A stretch of 64,000 bases of DNA from Eubacterium uniforme (GTDB lineage: Bacteria; Bacillota; Clostridia; Lachnospirales; Lachnospiraceae). The notes beneath the pieces were generated by a model that made no database searches, was not told the DNA's origin, and was given only the letters and a program-made list of their open reading frames with translations. The position numbers and the translations under genes are program-made. Below, one piece after another: positions 1-8,972 of this stretch; within the stretch, counting starts at the first letter, position 1; each line of letters begins with the position of its first letter. The DNA is taken from contig NZ_FUXZ01000002.1 of the NCBI RefSeq assembly GCF_900167115.1, forward strand, positions 297,128-361,127. Reading direction: 5' to 3'.

Positions 1-931
1 CACGTTTAAATCTAAGTTCCATCTTTGAAGGATGAACATTTACATCAATCAAATTGCTATCTATTTCGATAAATAAATTAGTGAATGGATACATATGCTG
101 CATAATAAATGTTTTATAACCTTCTTCAATGGCTTTTGAAATAATACTACTCTTTATGTATCTTTTATTTATATAATAATTTTCATACCCTCTATTACCT
201 CTTGTAACGACAGGCTTACCGATAAAGCCATGAATCTTAAGAAAGTCATTACTTTCATCAATCTCAACAAGATTTTTCGTAATGTCTCTTCCGTAAATGC
301 TATAAATAACATCTCTTAAGTTACCATTACCAGGTGTATGAATTTTTGTATTTCCATTAACCTTTAAAACAAATGAAATATCTGGATTTGAAAGAGCAAT
401 CTTTTGAACAATATCAGTAATATATCCACCTTCAGTAGAACCACTCTTTAAAAACTTACGTCTTGCAGGTGTGTTAAAGAAAATATTCCTAACAACAAAT
501 GTTGTTCCATCAGGAAGTCCAACTTCTTCAAACTTCTTCTCTTCTCCACCTTCAATTGCATATCTATAGCCATAGATTTCATCTGCCTGTTTTGTTAATA
601 ACTCAACCTGACAAACAGCTGCAATACTTGATAAAGCTTCACCTCTAAAACCAAGTGAACCTACTGATACAAGATCCTCAGCTGTTTTAATCTTACTGGT
701 TGTATGTCTTAAAAATGCAACCTTAATATCGTCCTTATCAAAACCAATTCCATTATCTGAAATTCGAATCATGTCAAGTCCGCCATTTTTAATTTCAACA
801 CTAATATTAGTTGCCTTAGCATCGATTGCATTTTCTAATAATTCTTTTACGATAGAACTTGGTCTGTCGATTACTTCGCCAGCAGCGATTCTGTTAATTG
901 TATTTTGATCTAATACATTAATTTTTCCCAT
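1..931 (-). CDS. mutL: DNA mismatch repair protein MutL, N-terminal part (cut by window edge)
   Basis: Reading leftward from an ATG at 931, the frame stays open to the window edge and gives about 310 residues of a MutL-type GHKL ATPase. The start is MGKINVLDQNTINRIAAGEV, followed by the ATP-binding motifs ELLENAIDA, DNGIGF and GFRGEALSSI, then the NTPARRKFL motif and the INKRYIKS and DVNVHPSK segments that end the ATPase/transducer region. MutL couples MutS mismatch recognition to strand incision. The C-terminal dimerisation/endonuclease part lies outside the window. The start is one base beyond the mutS stop, with AAAGGA inside the mutS end as ribosome binding site, so the two genes are cotranscribed. 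Confidence 0.96.
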   Translation of the reverse strand, partial: MGKINVLDQNTINRIAAGEVIDRPSSIVKELLENAIDAKATNISVEIKNGGLDMIRISDNGIGFDKDDIKVAFLRHTTSKIKTAEDLVSVGSLGFRGEALSSIAAVCQVELLTKQADEIYGYRYAIEGGEEKKFEEVGLPDGTTFVVRNIFFNTPARRKFLKSGSTEGGYITDIVQKIALSNPDISFVLKVNGNTKIHTPGNGNLRDVIYSIYGRDITKNLVEIDESNDFLKIHGFIGKPVVTRGNRGYENYYINKRYIKSSIISKAIEEGYKTFIMQHMYPFTNLFIEIDSNLIDVNVHPSKMELRFKR

Positions 932-932
932 A

Positions 933-3596
933 TTATTTATCCTTTAATTTATCCTGTAAATCATATAGTAAACCAATCGCTTCAAATGGCGTAATACTAT
1001 TAATATCAAGTGATAATAATTTCTCTTTTACTTCCTCTAAATTTGAATCAGAAGAAGCTGTTTCATGCTTAATATCATTTTCTATTTTTTCAAAACTATC
1101 AATAGCTTCAATCTTTTTAGCTGTATTAACAATATCAGCATTAGTAAGCTGAGCAAGTATTTCCTTTGCTCTCTGAATAACTCCGTCAGGAACTCCAGCT
1201 AACTTAGCTACCTGAATACCATAACTCTTATCAGCGCCACCTTTAATAATCTTACGAAGGAATACGATGTCATCACCCTGTTCCTTAACGCTAATACAAT
1301 AGTTATTAACACTATCAAGTTTACCTTCAAGTTCAGTAAGTTCATGATAATGTGTAGCGAACAGTGTCTTTGCACCAATGATATTTACATCATTAATATA
1401 CTCAACAACTGACCATGCAATACTAAGTCCATCAAATGTACTTGTACCACGACCAATCTCATCCAAGATTATCAAACTATCTTTAGTTGCATTTCTAAGA
1501 ATGTTTGAAACCTCAGTCATTTCAACCATAAATGTACTCTGACCGCTTGATAAATCATCACTTGCACCAACTCTTGTAAAGATTTTATCGCAGATTGAAA
1601 TGTTTGCGCTTTTAGCAGGAACGAAACTACCAATCTGAGCCATAAGAGTAATAAGTGCAACCTGTCTCATATATGTTGACTTACCAGCCATGTTAGGACC
1701 AGTAATAATTGAAATTCTGTGTAAATCTCTATCAAGATATGTATCATTATTAACAAATGAATTATTAGGCATCATCTTTTCAACAACCGGATGTCTACCA
1801 TCCTTGATATCAATAACGCCCTCTGTATTAATGTTAGGTCTTACAAAGTTATTTCTTTCAGCAACATATGCAAGTGAAGCATATGCATCAATCTTTGCAA
1901 TAGCCTTTGCAGTCTTTTGAACTCTTACAATCTGGCTTGCGATTTTCTCTCTAATATCAGAGAATATATTATATTCCAAAGCATAGAGTTTATCTTCAGC
2001 ACCAAGTATTGTATCTTCAAGTTGCTTTAATTCATCAGTTGTAAATCTTTCAGCATTAGTTAATGTCTGCTTTCTAATGTAATAATCAGGTACCATATCG
2101 ATATTCGATTTAGTTACTTCAAAATAATAACCAAATACCTTATTGTACTTAACCTTCATATTCTTAATGCCTGTTTTTTCTCTTTCACGCATTTCAAGTT
2201 CTGAAAGCCAGCCTTTACCATCAGTTTTAGCTTTTCTTAGTTTTTCAATCTCCTCACTAAAACTATCCTTTATAACGCCACCATCTCTTGCAGAAATAGG
2301 TGGTTCTTCAACAATGCTTTCCTCAATCAATTCATAGATATCTCTTAATGTATCAAGTTCCTCACAGATATGTTTAATCTCTCTTGTATCAAAATCTGAA
2401 AGAATAGTTTTTATTGGTGAAAGCATTTCAATCGAGCTCTTAAATGCAATTAAATCTCGTGGATTTGCTGTTCTATATGCAATCCTTGTAATAAGTCTTT
2501 CAAGGTCATAAACAGGATTTAAATACTCTCTGATTTCATCCCTTGTTATAAGTTCATTATTTAAACTTTCGATAACATCAAATCTATCATTTATCTCGTC
2601 CTTAAGAATAAGTGGCTGTTCAATAAATGATCTAAGCATTCTCGCACCCATTGCGGTTTTTGTTTTATCTAAAACCCAAAGAAGTGATCCAGCTTTCTGC
2701 TTTTCTCTTAATGTTTCTGTAAGTTCAAGATTTCTTCTAGTTGAAGTATCTAAAATCATAAACTTACCAGTTCTATATGGTGTTATCTTTGTTAAATGAT
2801 CAAGTGAATTTTTCTGTGTTTCCAAAAGATAATTAAGTAATGCACCACCTGCAATACTTCCAAGTGGGTAATCGGATAATCCAAGACCTGAAATATCCAT
2901 AACTTTAAAATGATCTTTTAATACAGAAATAGCTTTATCATCATCAAAATACCAGTCCTCTAGTGTATATACATATGCACCAAGTCTATTCTTTAAATCA
3001 TCAATATTAATTCCAGACATTAAAAAGACTTCGTTACTTACAATTTCTGATGGAGTAAATTTATAAATCTCGTCAATAAGAAGTCTTTTATCATTCACCT
3101 CTGTTACATAGTAATCGCCAGTACCAACATCAACAACACTAATACCATAAGCACCATCCGTGCATAAAATACACATTAAGTAATTATTCTTACTATCATC
3201 AAGGCTTGTTATATTTAAATTTGTTCCTGGTGTAACAATTCTTGTAACTTCTCTTTGTACTAAAGTTTTTGTATCAGCTGCATCTTCCATTTGTTCAACA
3301 ATAGCTACTTTATGGCCATATGCTACTAACCTATTTAAATAAGAATCAACTGAATGATGTGGTACACCACACATAGGAACTCGTTTTTCCAAGCCACAGG
3401 ATTTACCTGTTAATGTAATTTCAAGTTCTTTTGATGCAATAAGTGCGTCTTCAAAAAACATCTCATAGAAATCACCAAGTCTATAAAAAATAATACAATC
3501 ACTATGTGCTCTTTTTGTCTCTATGTACTTTTGCATCATTGGAGTTACGCTGTCTATATCAACATTCGCACTCGTTACCTGTTCTAATAGTTCCAT
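933..3596 (-). CDS. mutS: DNA mismatch repair protein MutS
   Basis: Full-length MutS of 887 residues. The mismatch-contacting motif GDFYEMF is near the N-terminus; the ATPase has Walker A GPNMAGKSTYM, a Walker B region ILDEIGRGTSTFDG and the ATHYHELTEL segment. The frame is open to an ATG at 3620, but that codon has no ribosome binding site and lies deep inside miaB. The ATG at 3596 is preceded by AAAAGGA about ten bases upstream, so I use it; the coding region still overlaps the end of miaB by 38 bases. It recognises mispairs and recruits MutL, encoded one base downstream. It is part of the operon that starts at the ynzC-like gene. Confidence 0.96.
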   Translation of the reverse strand: MELLEQVTSANVDIDSVTPMMQKYIETKRAHSDCIIFYRLGDFYEMFFEDALIASKELEITLTGKSCGLEKRVPMCGVPHHSVDSYLNRLVAYGHKVAIVEQMEDAADTKTLVQREVTRIVTPGTNLNITSLDDSKNNYLMCILCTDGAYGISVVDVGTGDYYVTEVNDKRLLIDEIYKFTPSEIVSNEVFLMSGINIDDLKNRLGAYVYTLEDWYFDDDKAISVLKDHFKVMDISGLGLSDYPLGSIAGGALLNYLLETQKNSLDHLTKITPYRTGKFMILDTSTRRNLELTETLREKQKAGSLLWVLDKTKTAMGARMLRSFIEQPLILKDEINDRFDVIESLNNELITRDEIREYLNPVYDLERLITRIAYRTANPRDLIAFKSSIEMLSPIKTILSDFDTREIKHICEELDTLRDIYELIEESIVEEPPISARDGGVIKDSFSEEIEKLRKAKTDGKGWLSELEMREREKTGIKNMKVKYNKVFGYYFEVTKSNIDMVPDYYIRKQTLTNAERFTTDELKQLEDTILGAEDKLYALEYNIFSDIREKIASQIVRVQKTAKAIAKIDAYASLAYVAERNNFVRPNINTEGVIDIKDGRHPVVEKMMPNNSFVNNDTYLDRDLHRISIITGPNMAGKSTYMRQVALITLMAQIGSFVPAKSANISICDKIFTRVGASDDLSSGQSTFMVEMTEVSNILRNATKDSLIILDEIGRGTSTFDGLSIAWSVVEYINDVNIIGAKTLFATHYHELTELEGKLDSVNNYCISVKEQGDDIVFLRKIIKGGADKSYGIQVAKLAGVPDGVIQRAKEILAQLTNADIVNTAKKIEAIDSFEKIENDIKHETASSDSNLEEVKEKLLSLDINSITPFEAIGLLYDLQDKLKDK

Positions 3597-5007
3597 AATA
3601 ATAGAATCCTTTTGCTTCATCTAAATGAACATCAACGATTTTTCCAATAAGTGATTCATCACCTTTAAGATGAACAACACTATTATTATCAAGTCTACCT
3701 GTTACAAGACTATCGTCATGTTCATTAACACCTTCAACTAAAACTTTTTTAGTCTGTCCTACAAGTTGCTTTGTCTTCATATCAGAGCCCTTCTGGATTT
3801 TATCAAGGAGTCTATCAAATCGATCCTTAATAACATCTTCTGGAATCTGATTTTCCATTTTAGCGGCAGGCGTGCCAGTTCTCTTCGAATATATAAAAGT
3901 AAATGCACTATCGTAATTTACTTTTTCAACAACATCCATTGTCTCCATGAAGTCTTCCTCAGTTTCACCAGGGAAACCAACAATAATATCTGTTGTAATT
4001 GAGATATCAGGCATTGCTTCACGTAATTTATCTACTAAAGATAAATATTTTTCCTTTGTATAATGTCTATTCATAAGTTTAAGTAATCTATCACTACCAG
4101 ACTGAAGTGGTAAATGGAACTGATGACAAACCTTCTTAGCATTAGCCATAACTTCAATAAGTTCATCCGATAAATCCTTAGGATGTGAAGTCATAAATCT
4201 AATACGTTCAAGCCCTTCAATATCATCAACCATCTTTAATAGTTCAGCAAATGATACCTCATCCTCTTCCTTATTTCCATATGAATTAACATTCTGTCCA
4301 AGAAGCATTACCTCAACGACGCCCTCGCTAACAAGTTTCTCAATTTCTCTGATAATATCTCTTGAACTTCTACTTCTTTCTCTACCTCTAACATAAGGTA
4401 CAATACAATACGTACAGAAATTATCGCAGCCAAACATAATATTTACACCAGCCTTAAAAGGATACTTTCTAATCTGTGGAAGATCTTCAACTATTTCTGT
4501 TGTACCCTCCCACACATTAACAGTAGGCTTCTTACTTTTATTTGTAAATCTATCATACAAAAGTTCAGCAAGCTGGAATATATTATGTGTACCAAAGATG
4601 ATATCAACGAATGAAAAACTCTTTCTAATTTTTTCAACAACATCGCTCTCCTGCATCATGCAACCACATAATGCTATAATCATATTTGGATTTTTTTCTT
4701 TTAGTTTCTTTAAATAACCAAGTCTTCCATAAACTTTTAAATTAGCATTCTCTCTAACAGTACATGTATTGTATAATACAAAATCTGCTTTCTCATCTTC
4801 GCTTTCAACGAATCCGATTTCTTCAAGAATACCTAAAAGTTTTTCAGAATCCTTAGCATTCATCTGACAACCAAAAGTATTAATATGACATGTTAACTTT
4901 CTGCCGTATTCATTTTCTTTATTTAAAACAATACTTTTACATAAATCCATGAAGTAGTACTGTCTTTCTGGTTCATGCACTGGTGCAACACTTAAATTAT
5001 CAATCAT
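3559..5007 (-). CDS. miaB: tRNA-2-methylthio-N6-dimethylallyladenosine synthase MiaB
   Basis: A 482-residue radical-SAM methylthiotransferase that adds a methylthio group to i6A37 of tRNAs reading U-starting codons. The N-terminal UPF0004 domain has the three cysteines for the auxiliary cluster (NTFGCQMNAKDSE, NTCTVRENA, ALCGCMMQ). The radical-SAM CX3CX2C motif is FGCDNFCTYCIVPYVRGRE, and a TRAM domain ends the protein. Start ATG at 5007 directly abuts the upstream stop codon, with AAAAGGA seven bases before it. Its 3' end overlaps mutS. The i6A-forming partner MiaA is not in the window. Confidence 0.96.
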   Translation of the reverse strand: MIDNLSVAPVHEPERQYYFMDLCKSIVLNKENEYGRKLTCHINTFGCQMNAKDSEKLLGILEEIGFVESEDEKADFVLYNTCTVRENANLKVYGRLGYLKKLKEKNPNMIIALCGCMMQESDVVEKIRKSFSFVDIIFGTHNIFQLAELLYDRFTNKSKKPTVNVWEGTTEIVEDLPQIRKYPFKAGVNIMFGCDNFCTYCIVPYVRGRERSRSSRDIIREIEKLVSEGVVEVMLLGQNVNSYGNKEEDEVSFAELLKMVDDIEGLERIRFMTSHPKDLSDELIEVMANAKKVCHQFHLPLQSGSDRLLKLMNRHYTKEKYLSLVDKLREAMPDISITTDIIVGFPGETEEDFMETMDVVEKVNYDSAFTFIYSKRTGTPAAKMENQIPEDVIKDRFDRLLDKIQKGSDMKTKQLVGQTKKVLVEGVNEHDDSLVTGRLDNNSVVHLKGDESLIGKIVDVHLDEAKGFYYYGTIRTGNECEC

Positions 5008-5214
5008 CTATTTATCCTTTTTAATTACTTCTTCAATTGTTCCATCAGCATTCTGAACTGAAACATTACTTAAATCATTTAAAAGACTCTGTTTAATTGC
5101 TGCTCTATACTCCTTATAAAGCATTTGCTGTTCAGCTTTTTCATCAGCTGTGAGTTCTCTCATCTTTTTGATTTTAGCCAACTCATTAATTCTTTGAATT
5201 TTTTTACTATCCAT
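5008..5214 (-). CDS. DUF896 (YnzC-like) small cytosolic protein
   Basis: A 68-residue charged helical protein that begins MDSKKIQRINELAKIKKMRE and contains LTADEKAEQQMLYKEYR, the signature of the DUF896/UPF0291 family typified by Bacillus YnzC. The known members form a short helical hairpin; their molecular function is not established. It is the first gene of the ynzC-miaB-mutS-mutL operon: a well-formed promoter lies just upstream and its stop codon abuts the miaB start. Confidence 0.9.
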   Translation of the reverse strand: MDSKKIQRINELAKIKKMRELTADEKAEQQMLYKEYRAAIKQSLLNDLSNVSVQNADGTIEEVIKKDK

Positions 5215-5255
5215 TTTTTACTCTTTTCATATATGAATTTTTATATAAATAAATT

Positions 5256-5284
5256 AGTATAAACTTATGTTAAATTAGTATCAA
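5256..5284 (-). promoter_or_regulatory. Sigma-A-type promoter of the ynzC-miaB-mutS-mutL operon
   Basis: On the minus strand TTGATA (5279-5284) is followed after 17 bases by TATACT (5256-5261), giving a start near 5249. The sequence ATACTAATTTA occurs twice as a direct repeat across this promoter, the first copy starting in the -35 box and the second in the -10 box. Confidence 0.65.
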
Positions 5285-5298
5285 TTCGCTACTAACTA

Positions 5299-6486
5299 TT
5301 ATGATACGAAAATATATAATGTACCATCATCTGCATAAATGCAATCCTTATAATTTGCTTTTTCAGTATGAAGAACACTCATAGCTGGATATCTGAATAT
5401 ATTCATAATGTTCTTATTACCAATAAGTGATTTTTTAGGTTCAGAAACAATAATAATATCCTCTGTGATTGCTTCAATCTTCTTACTACTTTCAAATTCA
5501 ATATCTATTTTATTTTTATTAAGATTTAAGAACTGTGTAGCATTCTTTCTAGCAATCTTTATGTATGGAACACCACCGATAACTGATGGCTGAGTTAAAT
5601 CGTTATATCCTCTAACATTTCTATTAATACATGTTCTAGCCTTCTTAGTTCTTAAATTATAAAATGTTACAGTCTCATCACTTGTTTCATTATTTATTTT
5701 TGAATAAATAAGATATCCTGCATTTACTAATGCATAAGGTATTGTCTTTGTAAAATATGTCTGATCAATAGTGTTAAGAACAATATTTGTTTTCTTAAGC
5801 ATAATCTCAGAAATAAGCTGTGATACATTAACAATACTTACACCTTCAATTGATACTTCTGATCTATCTAACTTTTGGAAACTAGGATTAGCAAATAATG
5901 TAAAACCTGTTTTTAACACACACATGTTTTCATCATAAGAAATCATAGTATCAATACCATTACTTATAAGATTTTCATCAACAACTTCAATCTGTGTTCG
6001 CTCTTTGTAATTATATAAATATAATTTATATTCATGTAATCCAATAAACTCACCTGATAATGTTCTCTTAGGGAGACCAATCTGAACAAGAATATTATCC
6101 TCATTAAGAGCAAATATCTTAATCTGCTTTCTTCCATTAACATAGTTTTTAATGGAATCTTTAAATCCATATATTCTTTTTGAATTATTAGTCATGAAAT
6201 TGTATTTTACTAAATAAAAATTTGAAAATTTTTCATCAACTTTTTCATATTCAATAAAATACACAGAATCGGATCTATAAACGCAGTTTACAACTGTAAA
6301 CAATTCAATCTTATTACTTAGAGGCATAATTTCATCTCTTTCATTTGTCTCTAATCTATATATATAATATTTAGCGTTATCTACATTTTCAAAATCGCTC
6401 TCATAATATTCTTTTTCAAGGACAATATCATCCTTTAAATGAAAACCATTAAACTGTGATGTCTTAACCATAAATCTAATATTCAT
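5299..6486 (-). CDS. Hypothetical protein of unknown function
   Basis: A 395-residue protein that I do not recognise. It has no signal peptide and no convincing membrane segment. The chain is rich in aromatic, Asn, Ile and Lys residues and alternates short hydrophobic stretches with charged turns (for example YYIYRLETNERDE, YFIEYEKVDEKFSNFYLVKY, YKLYLYNYKERTQIE), which suggests an all-beta, possibly propeller-like fold; that is inference. It lies downstream of proB, 14 bases after the proB stop, and is likely cotranscribed with it. The ATG at 6486 is preceded by GGGAGGGCGTT, a good ribosome binding site. Confidence 0.6.
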   Translation of the reverse strand: MNIRFMVKTSQFNGFHLKDDIVLEKEYYESDFENVDNAKYYIYRLETNERDEIMPLSNKIELFTVVNCVYRSDSVYFIEYEKVDEKFSNFYLVKYNFMTNNSKRIYGFKDSIKNYVNGRKQIKIFALNEDNILVQIGLPKRTLSGEFIGLHEYKLYLYNYKERTQIEVVDENLISNGIDTMISYDENMCVLKTGFTLFANPSFQKLDRSEVSIEGVSIVNVSQLISEIMLKKTNIVLNTIDQTYFTKTIPYALVNAGYLIYSKINNETSDETVTFYNLRTKKARTCINRNVRGYNDLTQPSVIGGVPYIKIARKNATQFLNLNKNKIDIEFESSKKIEAITEDIIIVSEPKKSLIGNKNIMNIFRYPAMSVLHTEKANYKDCIYADDGTLYIFVS

Positions 6487-6500
6487 AACGCCCTCCCATA

Positions 6501-7337
6501 TTAATCAATATAGTTTTTAATGTTAAAGTTTTCTACTTTATTTTCTAAGAAATATGTTCCTACTTCTTCACCATCTATTATTGCTTTAATATTTTCAATA
6601 TTATTACCGTTAGTTATTACAAGTGGTATTCCACCCTCTGTTGCAATCTTAGCAGCATTAATTTTAGCAGCCATTCCACCTGTTCCAACATTTGAAGAAC
6701 TACTATCCTTTGCAAGTGCATATATGTCTTCATTTAATTCTTCAACATATGGGATAAACTTTGCATCTGGATTGCTATTAGGATCATCTGTATAGAATCC
6801 ATCTTTATCTGTTAACATGATTACAAGATCCGCATTAACAATATTAGCTACTAATGCTGCAAGTGAATCATTATCACCAAATTCAATTTCATAAGTTGAA
6901 ACTGTATCATTTTCATTAACAATTGGAATTACTCCAAGTTCTAATAATTTATTAAATGTATTTGTTGCATTCTTTAAACTAATATCATTTTCAACAGTAA
7001 ACTTTGTCATCAAAACCTGACTTGTAATGTGATTATATTCAGAAAATAACTTCTGATACATCATCATAAGTCTTGACTGACCAATAGATGCGCAAGCCTG
7101 CTTATATGCAAGTGAATCATCCTTATGTCCTAAAAGTGCTCTTTTTCCAACAGCAATAGCTCCTGATGAAACAAGTATCACTTCTTTACCCTGATTGTTA
7201 AGGTCTGTTAAAACTCTTACAAGTTTTTCAAGTTTTTCGTAATTAAGATTACCTGTTTCTTTATATGTTAAAGAAGATGAACCAATCTTAACTACAATTC
7301 TCTTTTTTTCTTTTAATGCTTCTCTGTTAACCATCAT
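6501..7337 (-). CDS. proB: Glutamate 5-kinase
   Basis: A 278-residue amino-acid kinase that phosphorylates glutamate in the first step of proline synthesis. Motifs are VVKIGSSSLTY at the N-terminus, VILVSSGAIAVGKRALLG, PIVNENDTVST and FGDNDSLAALVANI, then GTGGMAAKINAAKIA. It lacks the C-terminal PUA domain of the E. coli enzyme; the short form is common in Firmicutes, so I do not read it as a truncation. The start overlaps the 3' end of the upstream flavoprotein gene by 11 bases, with GAGG nine bases before the ATG. No proA is adjacent. Confidence 0.94.
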   Translation of the reverse strand: MMVNREALKEKKRIVVKIGSSSLTYKETGNLNYEKLEKLVRVLTDLNNQGKEVILVSSGAIAVGKRALLGHKDDSLAYKQACASIGQSRLMMMYQKLFSEYNHITSQVLMTKFTVENDISLKNATNTFNKLLELGVIPIVNENDTVSTYEIEFGDNDSLAALVANIVNADLVIMLTDKDGFYTDDPNSNPDAKFIPYVEELNEDIYALAKDSSSSNVGTGGMAAKINAAKIATEGGIPLVITNGNNIENIKAIIDGEEVGTYFLENKVENFNIKNYID

Positions 7338-8949
7338 ATCTCAAATCCTCATTTGTAAATTTATTAACTATAGCTTCAGCTATTTTTATTCCATCTGCCG
7401 CAGCAGACATTATGCCGCCGGCGTATCCACAGCCTTCACCTGCGGGGTAAATACCCTTAACTTCACTTTCAAAATTCTCATTTCTAAGAATTCTAATCGG
7501 TGATGAAGTTCTGCTTTCAATCGCAAGTAAAACTGCATTATCCATATTGAAACCTGATAATTTATTTCCAAAATATTCAACTGCTTCAATAATGTTTTTA
7601 TTTATGTAATCAGGTAAAATAGACCTTATATTAGCTGGTTCATATTCACCTTTCACTTTTAGTTCATATCCTATATCAGCAAATGACTCCGTCTTTACAT
7701 CATTCTTAAAATCAATATACTTTTGCGCCGGTATTTTTCCATCACATAAATTATATGTTTTTTCTTCAAGACCCCTTTGATATTCGATATTAGCTAGAAC
7801 ATCACTACCTTTAGCAACATCTGTTTCTATATGTGAAACTAATGCACTATTAGCACAGCCACTGTTTCTATCTTTATAACTCATACCGTTAATTGCAAGC
7901 CTATTATCCTCGGAGGAAGCATTTACAACGTATCCTCCCGGACACATACAGAATGAAAAGACCGGTATATCATCTTCTGATTTATATGTTAATTTGTACG
8001 GAGCACTTTCAAGTCTTTCATCATCCGTACCATACTGTCCCATGTTAATTACACTTTGCGGGTGTATGATTCGAAGACCGACTGCATAAGTTTTACGCTC
8101 CATCTTTAAATAATCATTAAGCATGTAAAAAGTATCTCTAGCACTATGTCCCAAAGCAAGTACTAAGAGATTGGTATCAATAAACTCTTTATCATTATCC
8201 TTGTTATGAGTAACAATACCGATAACTTTTCCATCCTCAATCTTTATATCATCAAGTCTTGTATTAAATCTAATTTCACCACCAAGACTTTTGATTTCTT
8301 CTCTCATATTTTTAATACATTCTTTTAAAACATCTGTACCAATATGAGGTTTAGAATCATATGTTATATTTTCATCAGCACCATACTCATGAAATGTTTC
8401 AAGTATGTACTGCAATCTTCCAAATTTATCAGAAACACCAGTATTAAGTTTTCCATCAGAGAATGTTCCAGCTCCGCCTTCACCAAATTGTACATTTGAT
8501 TCAGGATTAAGCTTATCCCCATTCCAGAAACTTTCTACTGTCTTGCTTCTATTATCAATATCTTCCCCCCTTTCAATAATAAGAGGTTTATACCCGCACT
8601 TAGCTAAAATGTACGCGCAGAACAAACCGCACGGTCCAAATCCAACAATTACAGGTCTTTTACTAAGGCTTTCGCTTCCTACTTTAGGAAGTTTATATAT
8701 CTTAAGTTTTTTATCATAAATAATATCTTTATGTTTAATTTTTTTTACTTTGTTTTTAGTATTAATAAAGATCTGATACACATAGAAAACATCTGGTTTA
8801 TGTCTTGCATCAATTGATTTTTTTAATATCTTAAAACTATCTATGTCAGATTTCTTAATTTTACACTTCTTACAAACTTTTAATAGTAGCATTTCGATAC
8901 TATCTACCTTATAATCAATTTTAATATTACTAATAGTTATACTACTCAT
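7327..8949 (-). CDS. COG2509-type FAD-dependent oxidoreductase
   Basis: A 540-residue flavoprotein. After an N-terminal region of about 95 residues it has the dinucleotide-binding motif VIVGFGPCGLFCAYILAKCG, then GGAGTFSDGKLNTGV, the segment LVLALGHSARDT, and the C-terminal FAD motif PAGEGCGYAGGIMSAAADG. This pattern is that of the COG2509 family of uncharacterised dehydrogenases; the substrate is unknown. It overlaps proB by 11 bases and starts 23 bases downstream of another flavoprotein gene, so these genes form one transcription unit. Confidence 0.85.
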   Translation of the reverse strand: MSSITISNIKIDYKVDSIEMLLLKVCKKCKIKKSDIDSFKILKKSIDARHKPDVFYVYQIFINTKNKVKKIKHKDIIYDKKLKIYKLPKVGSESLSKRPVIVGFGPCGLFCAYILAKCGYKPLIIERGEDIDNRSKTVESFWNGDKLNPESNVQFGEGGAGTFSDGKLNTGVSDKFGRLQYILETFHEYGADENITYDSKPHIGTDVLKECIKNMREEIKSLGGEIRFNTRLDDIKIEDGKVIGIVTHNKDNDKEFIDTNLLVLALGHSARDTFYMLNDYLKMERKTYAVGLRIIHPQSVINMGQYGTDDERLESAPYKLTYKSEDDIPVFSFCMCPGGYVVNASSEDNRLAINGMSYKDRNSGCANSALVSHIETDVAKGSDVLANIEYQRGLEEKTYNLCDGKIPAQKYIDFKNDVKTESFADIGYELKVKGEYEPANIRSILPDYINKNIIEAVEYFGNKLSGFNMDNAVLLAIESRTSSPIRILRNENFESEVKGIYPAGEGCGYAGGIMSAAADGIKIAEAIVNKFTNEDLRYDG

Positions 8950-8972
8950 TTATAATATCCTATTTCTATAAA

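Noticed and set aside
3597..3620. Upstream ATG of mutS at 3620
   Set aside because: No ribosome binding site precedes it, and the ATG at 3596 has AAAAGGA at suitable spacing.
6501..7337. proB as a truncated gene because it lacks a PUA domain
   Set aside because: The frame ends cleanly, and PUA-less ProB proteins of this length are common in Firmicutes.
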